From contig JAKIWE010000001.1 in the NCBI GenBank assembly GCA_022750195.1, positions 556,672 to 620,671 of the forward strand: a DNA stretch of 64,000 nucleotides, in the 5' to 3' direction. Below, piece after piece: positions 1 through 8,822 of this stretch (its first letter is position 1; every line of letters begins with the position of its first letter). The stretch comes from Thermoplasmata archaeon. GTDB taxonomy: Archaea; Thermoplasmatota; Thermoplasmata; Lutacidiplasmatales; UBA184. Made by a program: the position numbers and the translations under genes. The notes below the pieces were generated by a model that saw only the letters and a program-made list of their open reading frames with translations, was not told the origin of the DNA and did not search any database.

Positions 1-677
1 ATGGTGGGCGTCGCGTTGGCTTCGTTGAGATACTGATGGTGTTGGGGAAACGCCCCGATCGACGGGAGCACCCCTTGCAGGATCGATTGCGGCGTCTGGC
101 CCGCAATGATGTACCAATGGTTCGGCAAGCTATAGGACAACGTCGACGAGAAGAACGAGTCACTCATACCAAATTCTTGAGCGAGGTCCCAGTAGACCGG
201 AATCGTCGAGCCGTTGTAGTGGCCCATGGTTTCGGAGTTATTGTCCTCCGCGGGGTAGAACCCGTCCATCTTTCCGTTGTCGTAGGCGGTGTGAGCGGGA
301 GCCCAGTAGTGGGGCATGTCTGGCGTCACTAGGGAGGTTTCGTTGAACGGTCGCACGCACCCCGTGGCCAAGGACCCTATCACTCGAGGGATGCAAGTAG
401 GGGGTGGAATCCCGTTTGCGGGCTCCGGACAATCCAGGGAAGCATGCTGACAATACACCCCAAAGTAATCGTCGTAAGCGCGATTCTCCATCACAACGAA
501 TACGATGTGGTCCAGCTTCGAGAGTTGAAACGTTTGGATAAGATTAGACGACGGGTATGGGAGTGCGACGATGTTGGTGCCGGTACCGACAAGTGCGGCG
601 ACTGCGAGCACGGCTGCAAGACGTCTGAAGGTCAGTGCGACCGCTTGCGGTTGAGCCAGCTCCTCGACTTTCGCCAA
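1..677 (-). CDS. AcpA/phospholipase C-type phosphoesterase, 3' end beyond left edge
   Basis: An open minus-strand frame runs from a TTG at 677 out of the window with no stop. The translation starts with a short hydrophobic segment (signal or anchor), then reads LDHIVFVVMENRAYDDYFG, the hallmark N-terminal metal-site motif of the PF04185 phosphoesterase family (acid phosphatase AcpA, phospholipase C; alkaline phosphatase superfamily). It goes on through [21 protein letters not shown] and YLNEANATPT, matching the complete paralogue at 2523-3941 nearly block for block. The enzyme should act outside the membrane and hydrolyse phosphate mono- or diesters; the substrate is unknown. The C-terminal half, including the expected DDFGGFYDH block, is not in the window. 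The TTG start was chosen because an in-frame stop lies just upstream and no ATG precedes the hydrophobic segment. Confidence 0.85.
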   Translation of the reverse strand, partial: MAKVEELAQPQAVALTFRRLAAVLAVAALVGTGTNIVALPYPSSNLIQTFQLSKLDHIVFVVMENRAYDDYFGVYCQHASLDCPEPANGIPPPTCIPRVIGSLATGCVRPFNETSLVTPDMPHYWAPAHTAYDNGKMDGFYPAEDNNSETMGHYNGSTIPVYWDLAQEFGMSDSFFSSTLSYSLPNHWYIIAGQTPQSILQGVLPSIGAFPQHHQYLNEANATPT

Positions 678-957
678 CGAGGGGTCGCAAGCTTCTCAGA
701 ATATGAACACTGTGCGTGCAGGTAGTACCTAGGGCCCCGGGCCCGGCCGACGGCGTTGGGGCGTGGGAGGCGGACGGAGACATGTGCGGCCTGAACGACG
801 TCGGGGCGAGGGGAAAACGGGCGTGAATCGGGTGCGACGATAAGGACAAGGTGGCCCAAACGTATCGGGCGCCACCCTTCGCCAGATCCAGCATGACCAT
901 TGGACCCCTTCCTCAGGGGAAACCGGAGGCCCTAGTTCCCGGGTCGCTCTGGTTCCG
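678..957. other. Divergent intergenic region, no gene seen
   Basis: This stretch separates the leftmost phosphoesterase (minus) from the beta-helix gene (plus). It holds a GC palindrome near 733-745 (GGGCCC repeated either side of one base) but no convincing small gene. Short open frames here lack any recognisable protein character. Confidence 0.4.
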
Positions 958-2439
958 GTGGGGCTTTGCGATGGATTGGGCCAACCATTCCTTGGGACTC
1001 ACGACCAGACCACGTGCCAGATGCGGCAAACGGTTCAAGCTGCCTGGGGCATGCGCCACGCCATGGCGCCGGATGTCGAGCAGTCGATTGTTTGGGACGG
1101 ACTTCGTGGGCGGCTCGGCCCCGGAAGCTTTACCACATCTCATGTGACCACGCTCGCCTCCGGATCATCACTGGAACTCGACGGCGCCTCCATTCGTCGT
1201 GAAGGGGACGACCAGGTCTTCGCCGTGAACACTGGGGGTCATGATGTCCAGCTGACGGGATCCCTTTCCTTCGACGGCGGCGGAACTCCTCGCTCCGCGA
1301 TTCGGATTACCGGCGCGCACGACATCCAGGTCAATCTCGTCGCGAACGCAATGGGAATTACCGGCGCGAAACCGTTCGTCTTCGTCCAGAACTCGGAACG
1401 GGTCAGTATCGGCGGCGATCTCCGCTCTGACGACGCATCGGTCATACGGACGGACGACAGTTCGGGACTCGACATTTCCGGCGTAAACTCGCGGCTGACC
1501 GCCGATCCGGGCGAGGCGGTGGTTCGCGTTGTCTCGAGCTCCGCAACTACGAAACCGGTCAGAGGCATCATAGTGCACGACTGCGACATCGACGGCGGCC
1601 GAGTCTTTACGGCGCATGGGGCGCCAGGGGCTCTGATCAATGTCTCGGCAAACGCCGATGCCCCGGACATTCAGCAGGTCGAGATTCGTTCGATTCGAGT
1701 CCGGAATACTGGAGGCTACCAAGACGGAATCGACGTTGGACGCTGTTCAGGGACTATCGTGCGAGATGTGGCAGGGACGGACCTCAACTGCGTCGTCTCG
1801 GTAATGGGATCCAACGTAGAAGTGTCCAATGTCGTCGGAACCGCTTGCGCGGCACAGGTCGTCGCGATCGGCGACCCCACCTATCAAACGCGTGATCAGA
1901 GGGAGGTACTCGTCCGGTGCGCGATTGGTCTCGACTGCGGCACGGGCTATTCGAACCCGGCGGGGGCGGGAATAGGCGTCCTCACTACTTCCCCGCATAC
2001 TGTGTCCGGAGTTGGGTTCGAAGAGTGTGTCTCCACCCGCTTCGCCATGAAGCCTTCACTCTACGGGGTGACCGTGTACCCTGGCGCGGATCGGGTCCGG
2101 CTGATCCGAGTTTGGGCCACCGGGGCGGAACGAGCGCTGCTTGATCGGTCCGACGGCGGCCTTGCCGACTCTTCCGGGTTCACCGGCTCTCCACCTCGAC
2201 AGATCGAGACGTTTTACACCGGCCCGTCGCCATTTGAGTATGTGGCGAATAGTGAGGTGCCCGAGGCCATATGCGTCCCCCTCGATGGGGGCGTGACATT
2301 ATCCGGGGCGCCGCCGTGGGGCCCGCCCGGCGCAGCGGCGTGGGGGCCGTGCGGCCCGATTCGGCTTTCCCCCGGCGAGACGATTCGAGGCTCCTTCGAG
2401 GGACCCCCCCCGAAGTTTCTGCGGATCCTCCTCGGATGA
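958..2439 (+). CDS. Parallel beta-helix (pectate-lyase-like fold) surface or secreted protein
   Basis: The 493-residue product is made of short, repeated beta-strand turns rich in Asn, Asp, Gly and Val (for example HDIQVNLVANAMGITG, SSGLDISGVNSRLT, NVEVSNVVGTACA), spaced about 22-25 residues apart over residues 70-370. This is typical of right-handed parallel beta-helix proteins such as polysaccharide lyases, epimerases and phage or surface adhesins. No lyase active-site motif can be named with confidence. The GTG at 958 gives the longest frame; ATGs at 1021 and 1063 are alternatives, and no clear signal peptide is seen with any of them. The C-terminal 60 residues are rich in Pro, Gly and Trp. 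It sits alone on the plus strand between two paralogous phosphoesterase genes, consistent with a role on surface polysaccharide, but this is inference. Confidence 0.65.
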   Translation: MGLCDGLGQPFLGTHDQTTCQMRQTVQAAWGMRHAMAPDVEQSIVWDGLRGRLGPGSFTTSHVTTLASGSSLELDGASIRREGDDQVFAVNTGGHDVQLTGSLSFDGGGTPRSAIRITGAHDIQVNLVANAMGITGAKPFVFVQNSERVSIGGDLRSDDASVIRTDDSSGLDISGVNSRLTADPGEAVVRVVSSSATTKPVRGIIVHDCDIDGGRVFTAHGAPGALINVSANADAPDIQQVEIRSIRVRNTGGYQDGIDVGRCSGTIVRDVAGTDLNCVVSVMGSNVEVSNVVGTACAAQVVAIGDPTYQTRDQREVLVRCAIGLDCGTGYSNPAGAGIGVLTTSPHTVSGVGFEECVSTRFAMKPSLYGVTVYPGADRVRLIRVWATGAERALLDRSDGGLADSSGFTGSPPRQIETFYTGPSPFEYVANSEVPEAICVPLDGGVTLSGAPPWGPPGAAAWGPCGPIRLSPGETIRGSFEGPPPKFLRILLG

Positions 2440-2522
2440 TCGAAGTCTCTGGTCGAGGATCCGGCGCACCTGAACCAGCGTACCGGCTAATCGGCTGCGC
2501 AAGCTCGCGATAGCCCGGTTAC

Positions 2523-3941
2523 TCAATCTGTGTCAGCGAGACTAGTGTAGTTGTCCGCAAAGTACTGCGCCGGATTCTCCAGGAAAAGAGTAGCGTTCGC
2601 TGAGGGTGGAACGTACGGGTACCGGGCCGAATTAGGGCTGGTGAAGAACTGAGGCTCCCGGTGCAAAGAGAAGTTGAAGAAGTCGAGCGGGAGAGTTGCG
2701 CCGCAATCGCGGGCGGTAAGGCAACCCAGGCCGAATCGGACTTCCATTAAACGAAGTATCGATTCGAAACTCTCGAGGTGGTGACCGACATAGCCGGCAG
2801 GTGTCCAGGGACTGATGACGATCAACGGTACCCGGAACGAAAGGCCGAACGGGTCCACCTGGGGGGGCGCAACGTGGTCGTAGAATCCGCCGAAATCATC
2901 CCACGTAAGGAGGATGGCCGTGGAATTCCAATACGATGATCGTTCGATGCTGTTGACGATCGTCGCCACCATGTCCTCCCCCTGAGACAGATTCGCGGGT
3001 GGGTGGTCAGATGATCCCCCGGGCGGGACGAACCAGGAGATGTCCGGTAGTGAACCATTGGCAACATCGGAAAAGAACTGGGGACGGGAGGCGAAGTGGG
3101 CGACCATCGAATACGAAGGACTCCTCGCCGCGAGTGGGTTCCAGTAGGCGTAGGCACTGCCCTGAACCGTCCAGTCGACGGTGTTAATGGCGCGATCGTA
3201 ACTCAGAAGCGGCCAGTCGTAGTAGCTCCACGTCACCGAGGGCTTTCCTGCCAATTCCTCTTCGATAGTGTTCGTGGAGTTCGCCTCGTTGAGGTAGAGG
3301 TGCCTCGACTGGTTGGTCGACGAGCTGTTGAACCCGTAGTACAGCGCATACGTCGGAGTATTGGCGGCGACGATGTACCAGTGGTTGGGAAGGCTGTAGC
3401 TCAGCGTCGACGAGAAGAAATTGTCACCGAGACCGTATTCCTGGGCCAGATCCCAGTAGACGGGAAGGGTCGAACCGTTGTAGTGGCCCAAGGTCTCAGT
3501 CGAATTGTTTTCGGCATAGTAGAAACCATCCATTCTGCCGCTGTCGTAGTCGATGTGCGACGCGGACCACGTATGGAAGATGTCCGGGACAACGAGCGAT
3601 GTTTCGTTGAACGGCCGGGCACAGCTTCCTGTACCGGAGAACGGGTTCTCAGGGATGCATCCGCCAGCTGGGAGTCCGTTGGCGACCTCGGGGCAGACCG
3701 ACGACGTGGCGAGACAGTACTCCCCAAAGTAGTTGTCGTAGGCGTGGTTTTCCATCAGCACGAAAACTATGTGCTGGATTTGTCCGAGTCCCGACATCGG
3801 AATCGGATTCGGAGTGTGCCCGACTTCTTCGAACGTGAATGTCGCAGCTCCGACGACCAGCGCCGCCGCTAGGAGCGCGAAAAGCCAGCGCCTGGAGCGG
3901 CGAGCGGACCGACTCGTTCCGTTGGGGCCCGGTTCTGTCAT
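2523..3941 (-). CDS. AcpA/phospholipase C-type secreted phosphoesterase
   Basis: A 472-residue protein with a basic N-terminus and one hydrophobic segment (about residues 19-36), placing the rest outside the membrane. The first metal/nucleophile block [17 protein letters not shown] lies near residues 57-73 and the distal metal block [13 protein letters not shown] near 350. Both are characteristic of PF04185 phosphoesterases (AcpA, phospholipase C) of the alkaline phosphatase superfamily. Many Asn-X-Ser/Thr sequons suggest an N-glycosylated extracellular enzyme. It closely resembles the truncated gene at 1-677 and the gene at 59078-60469, sharing with the latter the C-terminal ending DTD. The substrate could be phosphomonoesters, phosphodiesters or phospholipid head groups; sequence alone does not decide. 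Confidence 0.9.
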   Translation of the reverse strand: MTEPGPNGTSRSARRSRRWLFALLAAALVVGAATFTFEEVGHTPNPIPMSGLGQIQHIVFVLMENHAYDNYFGEYCLATSSVCPEVANGLPAGGCIPENPFSGTGSCARPFNETSLVVPDIFHTWSASHIDYDSGRMDGFYYAENNSTETLGHYNGSTLPVYWDLAQEYGLGDNFFSSTLSYSLPNHWYIVAANTPTYALYYGFNSSSTNQSRHLYLNEANSTNTIEEELAGKPSVTWSYYDWPLLSYDRAINTVDWTVQGSAYAYWNPLAARSPSYSMVAHFASRPQFFSDVANGSLPDISWFVPPGGSSDHPPANLSQGEDMVATIVNSIERSSYWNSTAILLTWDDFGGFYDHVAPPQVDPFGLSFRVPLIVISPWTPAGYVGHHLESFESILRLMEVRFGLGCLTARDCGATLPLDFFNFSLHREPQFFTSPNSARYPYVPPSANATLFLENPAQYFADNYTSLADTD

Positions 3942-4045
3942 TCGTATTCACGAAGAGGTCGGCCTCATGACGGTTGGGGAATCACCTACTGGGTTTACGA
4001 CTCTGCGAGCAGACCGACCGTAGGCGTACAACTCGCTCCTGGGTC

Positions 4046-5086
4046 CTAACTGGATGCCGAACTCGCGTCAGCGGTTCCTTCCGTGGGAGGTCCCGTCGGC
4101 CTCTCACCCACTGGGGCGAGAAGCGGGCGCCACCAGTCAACATGGTCACGGTACCAATTTACGGTTCTCTGCAGCCCCTCCAGGAATGGAACCGTCGGGA
4201 GCCACCCCAGGCTCCGAGCCAGAAATGTCGGGTCGATGGCGTATCGAAGGTCGTGTCCCAGTCGATCCGGAACATGCACAATTGATTCCTCACCGCGCCC
4301 GAAAAGCTGGAGCAAGCCTTCCGTGACCTCTCGATTAGATCGCTCGACTCCAGCACCGACCAGATAGGTCGCCCCCAACGTGCCTTGGCGAGCGATGAGG
4401 TCAAGCGCCCGACAATGATCATCTACGAAAATCCAGTCCCGGACATTCTGTCCGGTGCCATAAAGTGGAACTCGTCGATTGTCGATGAGTCGCGTAATGA
4501 AATTCGGAATGAACTTCTCGGGATGTTGGTACGGCCCGTAGTTGTTCCCGCAGTTTGAGATGGTGACAGGGAGGCCGTAAGTGCTGAAATACGCCCGAAC
4601 TAGGTGGTCGCTAGCCGCTTTCGACGCAGCGTAAGGGCTGTGGGGATCGTATGGCGACCTGAGGTCGAACCGGGTGTCTTTGGGCGAAAGGGGTAGGGAG
4701 CCAAAGACCTCGTCCGTGGAGACATGATGAAACCGGGAGACGTCGCGCTTCCGGGACACATCCAGCATGACCTGCGTTCCGAGAACGTTCGTACGGACAA
4801 ACGGGGAGGAGTCCGCGATGGAGCGGTCCACGTGGGTCTCTGCCGCGAGGTGCAGGACAAGGTCCGGCCGTTCACGCATCACGGAATCAACGGTGGCGGG
4901 GTCACAAATATCCCCTCGAATGAAGCTGATGCGTTGAGACACCTCAAGATCAAGAATGGATTGATGGACTCCCGCGTACGTGAGCCGATCGAGCACCACT
5001 ACCTGGTCGGAAGGGTGCTCGCGCACCCAATGGTGGACTAGGTTGGCGCCAATGAATCCTGCTCCGCCCGTCACGAGGACGCGCAT
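4046..5086 (-). CDS. rfbB: dTDP-glucose 4,6-dehydratase
   Basis: A 346-residue extended SDR enzyme converting dTDP-glucose to dTDP-4-keto-6-deoxyglucose, the entry to rhamnose and other deoxysugars. It shows the NAD-binding TGGAGFIGANL at the start, HLAAETHVDRSI, the catalytic STDEVFG (Asp-Glu pair specific to this family), YAASKAASDHL (YxxxK) and NNYGPYQHPEKFIP. The ATG at 5086 was preferred over an earlier ATG because it places the Rossmann motif at the N-terminus and leaves only one base after the stop of the upstream glycosyltransferase gene, implying co-transcription and coupled translation. A possible RfbD-like partner lies 12 kb away at 17352-18338; no RfbA or RfbC is in the window, so the pathway is incomplete here. 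Confidence 0.93.
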   Translation of the reverse strand: MRVLVTGGAGFIGANLVHHWVREHPSDQVVVLDRLTYAGVHQSILDLEVSQRISFIRGDICDPATVDSVMRERPDLVLHLAAETHVDRSIADSSPFVRTNVLGTQVMLDVSRKRDVSRFHHVSTDEVFGSLPLSPKDTRFDLRSPYDPHSPYAASKAASDHLVRAYFSTYGLPVTISNCGNNYGPYQHPEKFIPNFITRLIDNRRVPLYGTGQNVRDWIFVDDHCRALDLIARQGTLGATYLVGAGVERSNREVTEGLLQLFGRGEESIVHVPDRLGHDLRYAIDPTFLARSLGWLPTVPFLEGLQRTVNWYRDHVDWWRPLLAPVGERPTGPPTEGTADASSASS

Positions 5087-5087
5087 C

Positions 5088-6266
5088 TCAATTCTCCCCT
5101 GACCGCAATGGAAGAGGACCACACACTTCGCGAACGACGCTCAGATACCCCTCGGTCATACGGTCCACACCGAAGTGCGTTTCGGCCCTTCGCCGCGCCG
5201 CGACTCCCATGGCCGCGCATCGAGACTCATCGCTCAGGAGGCTCTTGACCGCTGCGCGTAACGCCCGCGTGTCCCCGCGTGGAACAAGAAGACCGGTCTC
5301 GCCGTCAAGGACGATTTCGGGCAGAGCCCCGGAAGCATAGGCGACTACAGGTCGTCCGCACGCCATTGCCTCAACTGCGACCAGACCAAATGGCTCATCC
5401 CACCGGATTGGCAGGACCACAAGATAGGACTCTCTCATGAGCGTAAGGAGTTCCTGACGAGGGAGGTACGGCATTGATGGAATTACGTCGTCGCCTGGAA
5501 AGTTAGGAGCGATGAAGCGGACGCCGGCGGCCTCCTGAGCCAGTGAATGCGCGACGATTCGGAAGTCTTCGAGACCTTTCCGTTCGGTCGCGGATCCGGA
5601 CGGGTAGAGCACGGTCTTTCGGCCTCCGGCCCATGGCCGCCAGTTGATGTCCGCTAACGGGATGCCGCTGGGAACCGCGATGACGCGTTCATACCCTATC
5701 CTTTCCATCGCGCGCTTCATCTGAAGGCTCGGAACGATGAGCCGAGCCGCCGAACCGAGAATGCCGCGCCGGCTACGGAACTTTGCGTAAACCACGGCGC
5801 CCACGGGCGGGGGCAATTGGCTCCGAGCCCCCGGTAGGCGACTAGGGGGCACCCCATGATCGAAATGGCTCAGGCACTTGCCGAAACCGGGACCTGAGCA
5901 GATGCCTTGCCCGTCGATATAGAGCGTTCCGACGGGACAGGCGGGCCAATGGATCTGCACGCATGAAATGAACGGCACGTGTTCCAAGCGGCAGGCTTCG
6001 CAAAGAGACGTGTCGTAATCGTAGAATCCGAGCACCACGTCCGGCCGGACCCGCTGGAGCGCGGAACGATACCCTCCGACCGCAATAGGATCGGCGTCGT
6101 GCGGAAAGATCGCCAACGAGGCTAATGCTAGGCCGTTCCGCGATTGCGAGCAGACTTGGACTTCCAGTCCCCGTTGTTTGAACCCTTCGACTAGGATTCG
6201 GGCGGCGAGAGGTTCCCCACCTGTCCAACCTGGCTGGAGCACTGCACCACCGAACAACACTCGCAT
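5088..6266 (-). CDS. GT4-family glycosyltransferase
   Basis: A 392-residue GT-B enzyme of glycosyltransferase family 4, expected to transfer a sugar from an NDP-sugar donor to a growing glycan in the cytosol. The C-terminal domain carries the donor-binding block DEPFGLVAVEAMACGRPVVA with the EX7E arrangement, followed by GETGLLVPRGD; the N-terminal half has the family-typical opening VLFGGAVLQPGWTGGEPLA. Several Cys residues cluster in the middle (LCEACRLEH, ISCVQIHWPACP), unusual but seen in some archaeal and bacterial GT4 proteins. It begins an operon with rfbB (one-base gap). A TATA-like element (minus strand, around 6300-6309) sits about 38 bases before the ATG. Confidence 0.88.
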   Translation of the reverse strand: MRVLFGGAVLQPGWTGGEPLAARILVEGFKQRGLEVQVCSQSRNGLALASLAIFPHDADPIAVGGYRSALQRVRPDVVLGFYDYDTSLCEACRLEHVPFISCVQIHWPACPVGTLYIDGQGICSGPGFGKCLSHFDHGVPPSRLPGARSQLPPPVGAVVYAKFRSRRGILGSAARLIVPSLQMKRAMERIGYERVIAVPSGIPLADINWRPWAGGRKTVLYPSGSATERKGLEDFRIVAHSLAQEAAGVRFIAPNFPGDDVIPSMPYLPRQELLTLMRESYLVVLPIRWDEPFGLVAVEAMACGRPVVAYASGALPEIVLDGETGLLVPRGDTRALRAAVKSLLSDESRCAAMGVAARRRAETHFGVDRMTEGYLSVVREVCGPLPLRSGEN

Positions 6267-6423
6267 GACCGCTCGGACAGGCCAATGAAGGCCGGGACCG
6301 ACTATTAGGGGCTGTCGAGCCTTGAGGAGTCGCCAGTTAGAGCCCAGGCTCTCCGCCCCGCTGGCGATCGCCGGGGTGGCCAGAATTCATTAGTAGTCCC
6401 TCCCAACATCAATCGGCAGCAGG
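6267..6423. promoter_or_regulatory. Divergent promoter region between GT4/rfbB and the UDP-xylose operon
   Basis: Two AT-rich TATA-like stretches face outwards in an otherwise GC-rich gap: about 6299-6309 (minus strand, CCTAATAGT) for the glycosyltransferase and about 6384-6394 (plus strand, ATTCATTAGTA) for the gene starting at 6424. Their distances to the start codons (about 35-38 bases) fit archaeal promoters with very short leaders. No operator repeat is apparent. Confidence 0.45.
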
Positions 6424-7401
6424 GTGTCGGAACTGGCGAACCCGAAATTTGACGCGGTCGTAACCGGCGGAGCCGGGTTTGTGGGATCCCACCTGGTAGA
6501 TTTCCTTCTCGATCGAGGATCGTCCGTCACGGTCGTGGACAATTTTTCAACTGGTCGCGCGGCGAATCTTGGCCATCGCGTGGGTGGTTCCTCCCTCAAA
6601 ATCATCAAGGCGGATTTGAGGCGGACCGTCCGGATTCCTTCCGCTGCCAGGTACTTCCACTTGGCGTCCCCCGCCTCTCCCGCCGCATATCAGGATGACC
6701 CTATCGGCACGTTGCAGGTCAACTCGTTCGGATTCGAGCAGGTCCTCGAAGCCGGCCGAAAGCACGACGCGGCAATAGTACTCGCGTCGACGAGCGAAAT
6801 CTATGGCGACCCGGAGGTTCATCCTCAAGCGGAGTGGTACTGGGGTCACGTCAATCCAATCGGTCCTAGGAGCTGCTACGACGAGGGTAAGCGATACGCG
6901 GAAGCTCTCGGAACCGCGTTCCGCCGAAAGTATGGGCTGGACGTTCGAATCGCACGGATCTTCAACACATACGGCCCGCGCATGGATCCCGACGACGGTC
7001 GCGTAGTTTCGAACTTCATCAGTCAGGCACTAGAGGGGAAGGCGCTGACGGTCTACGGGACTGGCACTCAGACTCGATCGTTCTGCTACGTGTCCGACTT
7101 GGTGCGCGGGTTGTCCCAGCTCATGGAGGCCCAGGAGATCGAGGGGCCGGTGAATCTAGGGAACCCAGGAGAAGTGTCGGTCCGACGACTGGCCGAGATC
7201 GTCGCCAAGATTGCCAAGGTCCCCCTGATCACAGAAACGCACGAGCTTCCAACCGACGACCCCAAACGCCGCTGCCCCGATATCGGAAGGGCCGTTCGAG
7301 AATTGGCTTGGACACCCGAGGTCCCCCTCGAGGAAGGTCTAAGGCGCACTATGGAATACCTTCGTTCCTTGCGGCCGCGCGGACCACGAGGAGCGTTGTG
7401 A
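6424..7401 (+). CDS. UDP-glucuronate decarboxylase (UDP-xylose synthase)
   Basis: A 325-residue SDR enzyme. The string of motifs is that of UDP-glucuronic acid decarboxylases: TGGAGFVGSHL, HLASPASPAAYQDDPIGTL, ASTSEIYGDPEVHPQ, SCYDEGKRYAE (YxxxK), RIFNTYGPRMDPDDGRVVSN and GTQTRSFCYVSDL. It would convert UDP-glucuronate to UDP-xylose using bound NAD. The GTG start at 6424 begins a three-gene operon whose next two genes supply its substrate: UDP-glucose dehydrogenase (overlap of 4 bases) and GalU. The order of genes is the reverse of the order of reactions. A dTDP- or UDP-sugar epimerase would be the main alternative, but the SPASP and GRVVSNFI blocks favour the decarboxylase. Confidence 0.9.
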   Translation: MSELANPKFDAVVTGGAGFVGSHLVDFLLDRGSSVTVVDNFSTGRAANLGHRVGGSSLKIIKADLRRTVRIPSAARYFHLASPASPAAYQDDPIGTLQVNSFGFEQVLEAGRKHDAAIVLASTSEIYGDPEVHPQAEWYWGHVNPIGPRSCYDEGKRYAEALGTAFRRKYGLDVRIARIFNTYGPRMDPDDGRVVSNFISQALEGKALTVYGTGTQTRSFCYVSDLVRGLSQLMEAQEIEGPVNLGNPGEVSVRRLAEIVAKIAKVPLITETHELPTDDPKRRCPDIGRAVRELAWTPEVPLEEGLRRTMEYLRSLRPRGPRGAL

Positions 7402-8822
7402 GCTCGTCACCGCCCCTCCTTGTGGGTATCGACGGGCTAGGGTACATGGGCCTGGCCAGCGGCCTCGCGTTCGCCCAACGCGGCATCGGAACGGTCGGGT
7501 TCGACATTGACGAAGCCCGACGTAAGTCCATCACTTCCGGCAACACCCCGGTCTTTGAGCCAGGACTTCAGGAACTGCTGACGAGGAATCTGGACGCCGG
7601 GCGGTTCGAGGTCGCGACAACTCTTGGTGACTTAGCCCGAGTGGCCGACGTTATCTTTCTGTGCCTGCCCACCCCGACCACGCGGTCCGGCCGGATTGAC
7701 CTCCGACCTCTGGTCGCAGGCGTCCGTCAACTTAGAGCGGCGCTGAGGGACATCCGAAAACCTCGAACCGTGGTAGTGAAAAGTACTGTCGTACCAGGTA
7801 CCACGGAGGGCGTCGTCCGGCCCCTACTGAATTCCAACCGCGCCGCACCCCAGGGGAGCATCGGCGCGGCCTCGAACCCGGAGTTCCTCGCCGAGGGAAG
7901 CATGGTCCAGGACGCATTGAATCCGCAACGTATCGTCCTCGGAGTAAGCGAGGTGCGCACCCACCGGTTGCTACATGCGATCTACAAACCCTTCCATCGA
8001 CCGACGTTCTCCTTGACCCCGACGGGCGCGGAGATGGTCAAGTATGCTTCCAACGCATTCCTTGCACTGAAGATCTCATTCGCCAACGAAATGGCCCAGT
8101 TCGCTGGGGGAATGGGCGTGAATATCGACGAAGTCATGGATGTTGTCGGCCGCGATAATCGCATCGGCCGGCGATTCCTCGCGGCAGGCCCGGGGTTCGG
8201 AGGCAGCTGTTTTGACAAAGACCTGCGAGCGATGGTCGCAGCTGGATCGAAGAGCGGTGTCCGGTTCGAGACCCTTCGGGCAGCGTTGTCGGCCAATCGT
8301 CTCCAGGCAGCACATTGCTTACAACTCATCGAATCTCTTGTGGGGCGCCCTTCGAAGTCACGCGTCGCGATCCTCGGACTCTCCTTCAAGGATGGGACCG
8401 ACGACGTCCGTGAATCCCGAGCGTTTCCGATAGCTCGCGCCCTCGTCCGAAGGGGGGTGGAAGTGCGCGTACATGATCCCCAAGCCCTTGAGACCTTCCG
8501 TCGCGAGTGGGAACGTACCACGGGCCCGTTGCCGTCGAATCTTGTCTTCTGTCGCACGGCGGCGTCGGCGATCAAAGGTGCCGACCTGGCAGTCCTACAG
8601 TCAGCATGGCCTGACTACCTGACCTGGCCAACGTCCTGGAGCCGAAGCATGCGGGACCCTCAGTTCCTCGATCTTCGAAGAGCCCTACCGCCGATGTCAA
8701 GGTCGCGGGGTCAGTTACGCTACTATGCGCTAGGGGACGGGACGACATGGCCCTCGGGCGGCGTCACCAGGGCTGCATCGTTTGGGAGCGATAGGTCCGG
8801 AACCGCTGCCGGAGGCTCATGA
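7398..8822 (+). CDS. ugd: UDP-glucose/UDP-sugar 6-dehydrogenase
   Basis: A 474-residue NAD-dependent nucleotide-sugar dehydrogenase, predicted to oxidise UDP-glucose to UDP-glucuronate. It shows the Rossmann motif GLGYMGLASG, LPTPTTRSGRID, VVKSTVVPGTT, NPEFLAEGSMVQD and the catalytic-cysteine block GFGGSCFDKD (Cys271). A longer frame exists upstream, but the GTG at 7398 overlaps the previous stop as GTGA and is preceded by GAGGAG, so it is taken as the true start. The end overlaps galU as ATGA. Together with its neighbours it gives glucose-1-phosphate to UDP-glucose to UDP-glucuronate to UDP-xylose. A UDP-ManNAc dehydrogenase is an alternative specificity that operon context argues against. 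Confidence 0.9.
   Translation: MSSSPPLLVGIDGLGYMGLASGLAFAQRGIGTVGFDIDEARRKSITSGNTPVFEPGLQELLTRNLDAGRFEVATTLGDLARVADVIFLCLPTPTTRSGRIDLRPLVAGVRQLRAALRDIRKPRTVVVKSTVVPGTTEGVVRPLLNSNRAAPQGSIGAASNPEFLAEGSMVQDALNPQRIVLGVSEVRTHRLLHAIYKPFHRPTFSLTPTGAEMVKYASNAFLALKISFANEMAQFAGGMGVNIDEVMDVVGRDNRIGRRFLAAGPGFGGSCFDKDLRAMVAAGSKSGVRFETLRAALSANRLQAAHCLQLIESLVGRPSKSRVAILGLSFKDGTDDVRESRAFPIARALVRRGVEVRVHDPQALETFRREWERTTGPLPSNLVFCRTAASAIKGADLAVLQSAWPDYLTWPTSWSRSMRDPQFLDLRRALPPMSRSRGQLRYYALGDGTTWPSGGVTRAASFGSDRSGTAAGGS

Noticed and set aside
733-745. GGGCCC-C-GGGCCC palindrome as a regulator site
   Set aside because: Short GC palindromes are expected in this composition and no second copy was noted near a promoter.
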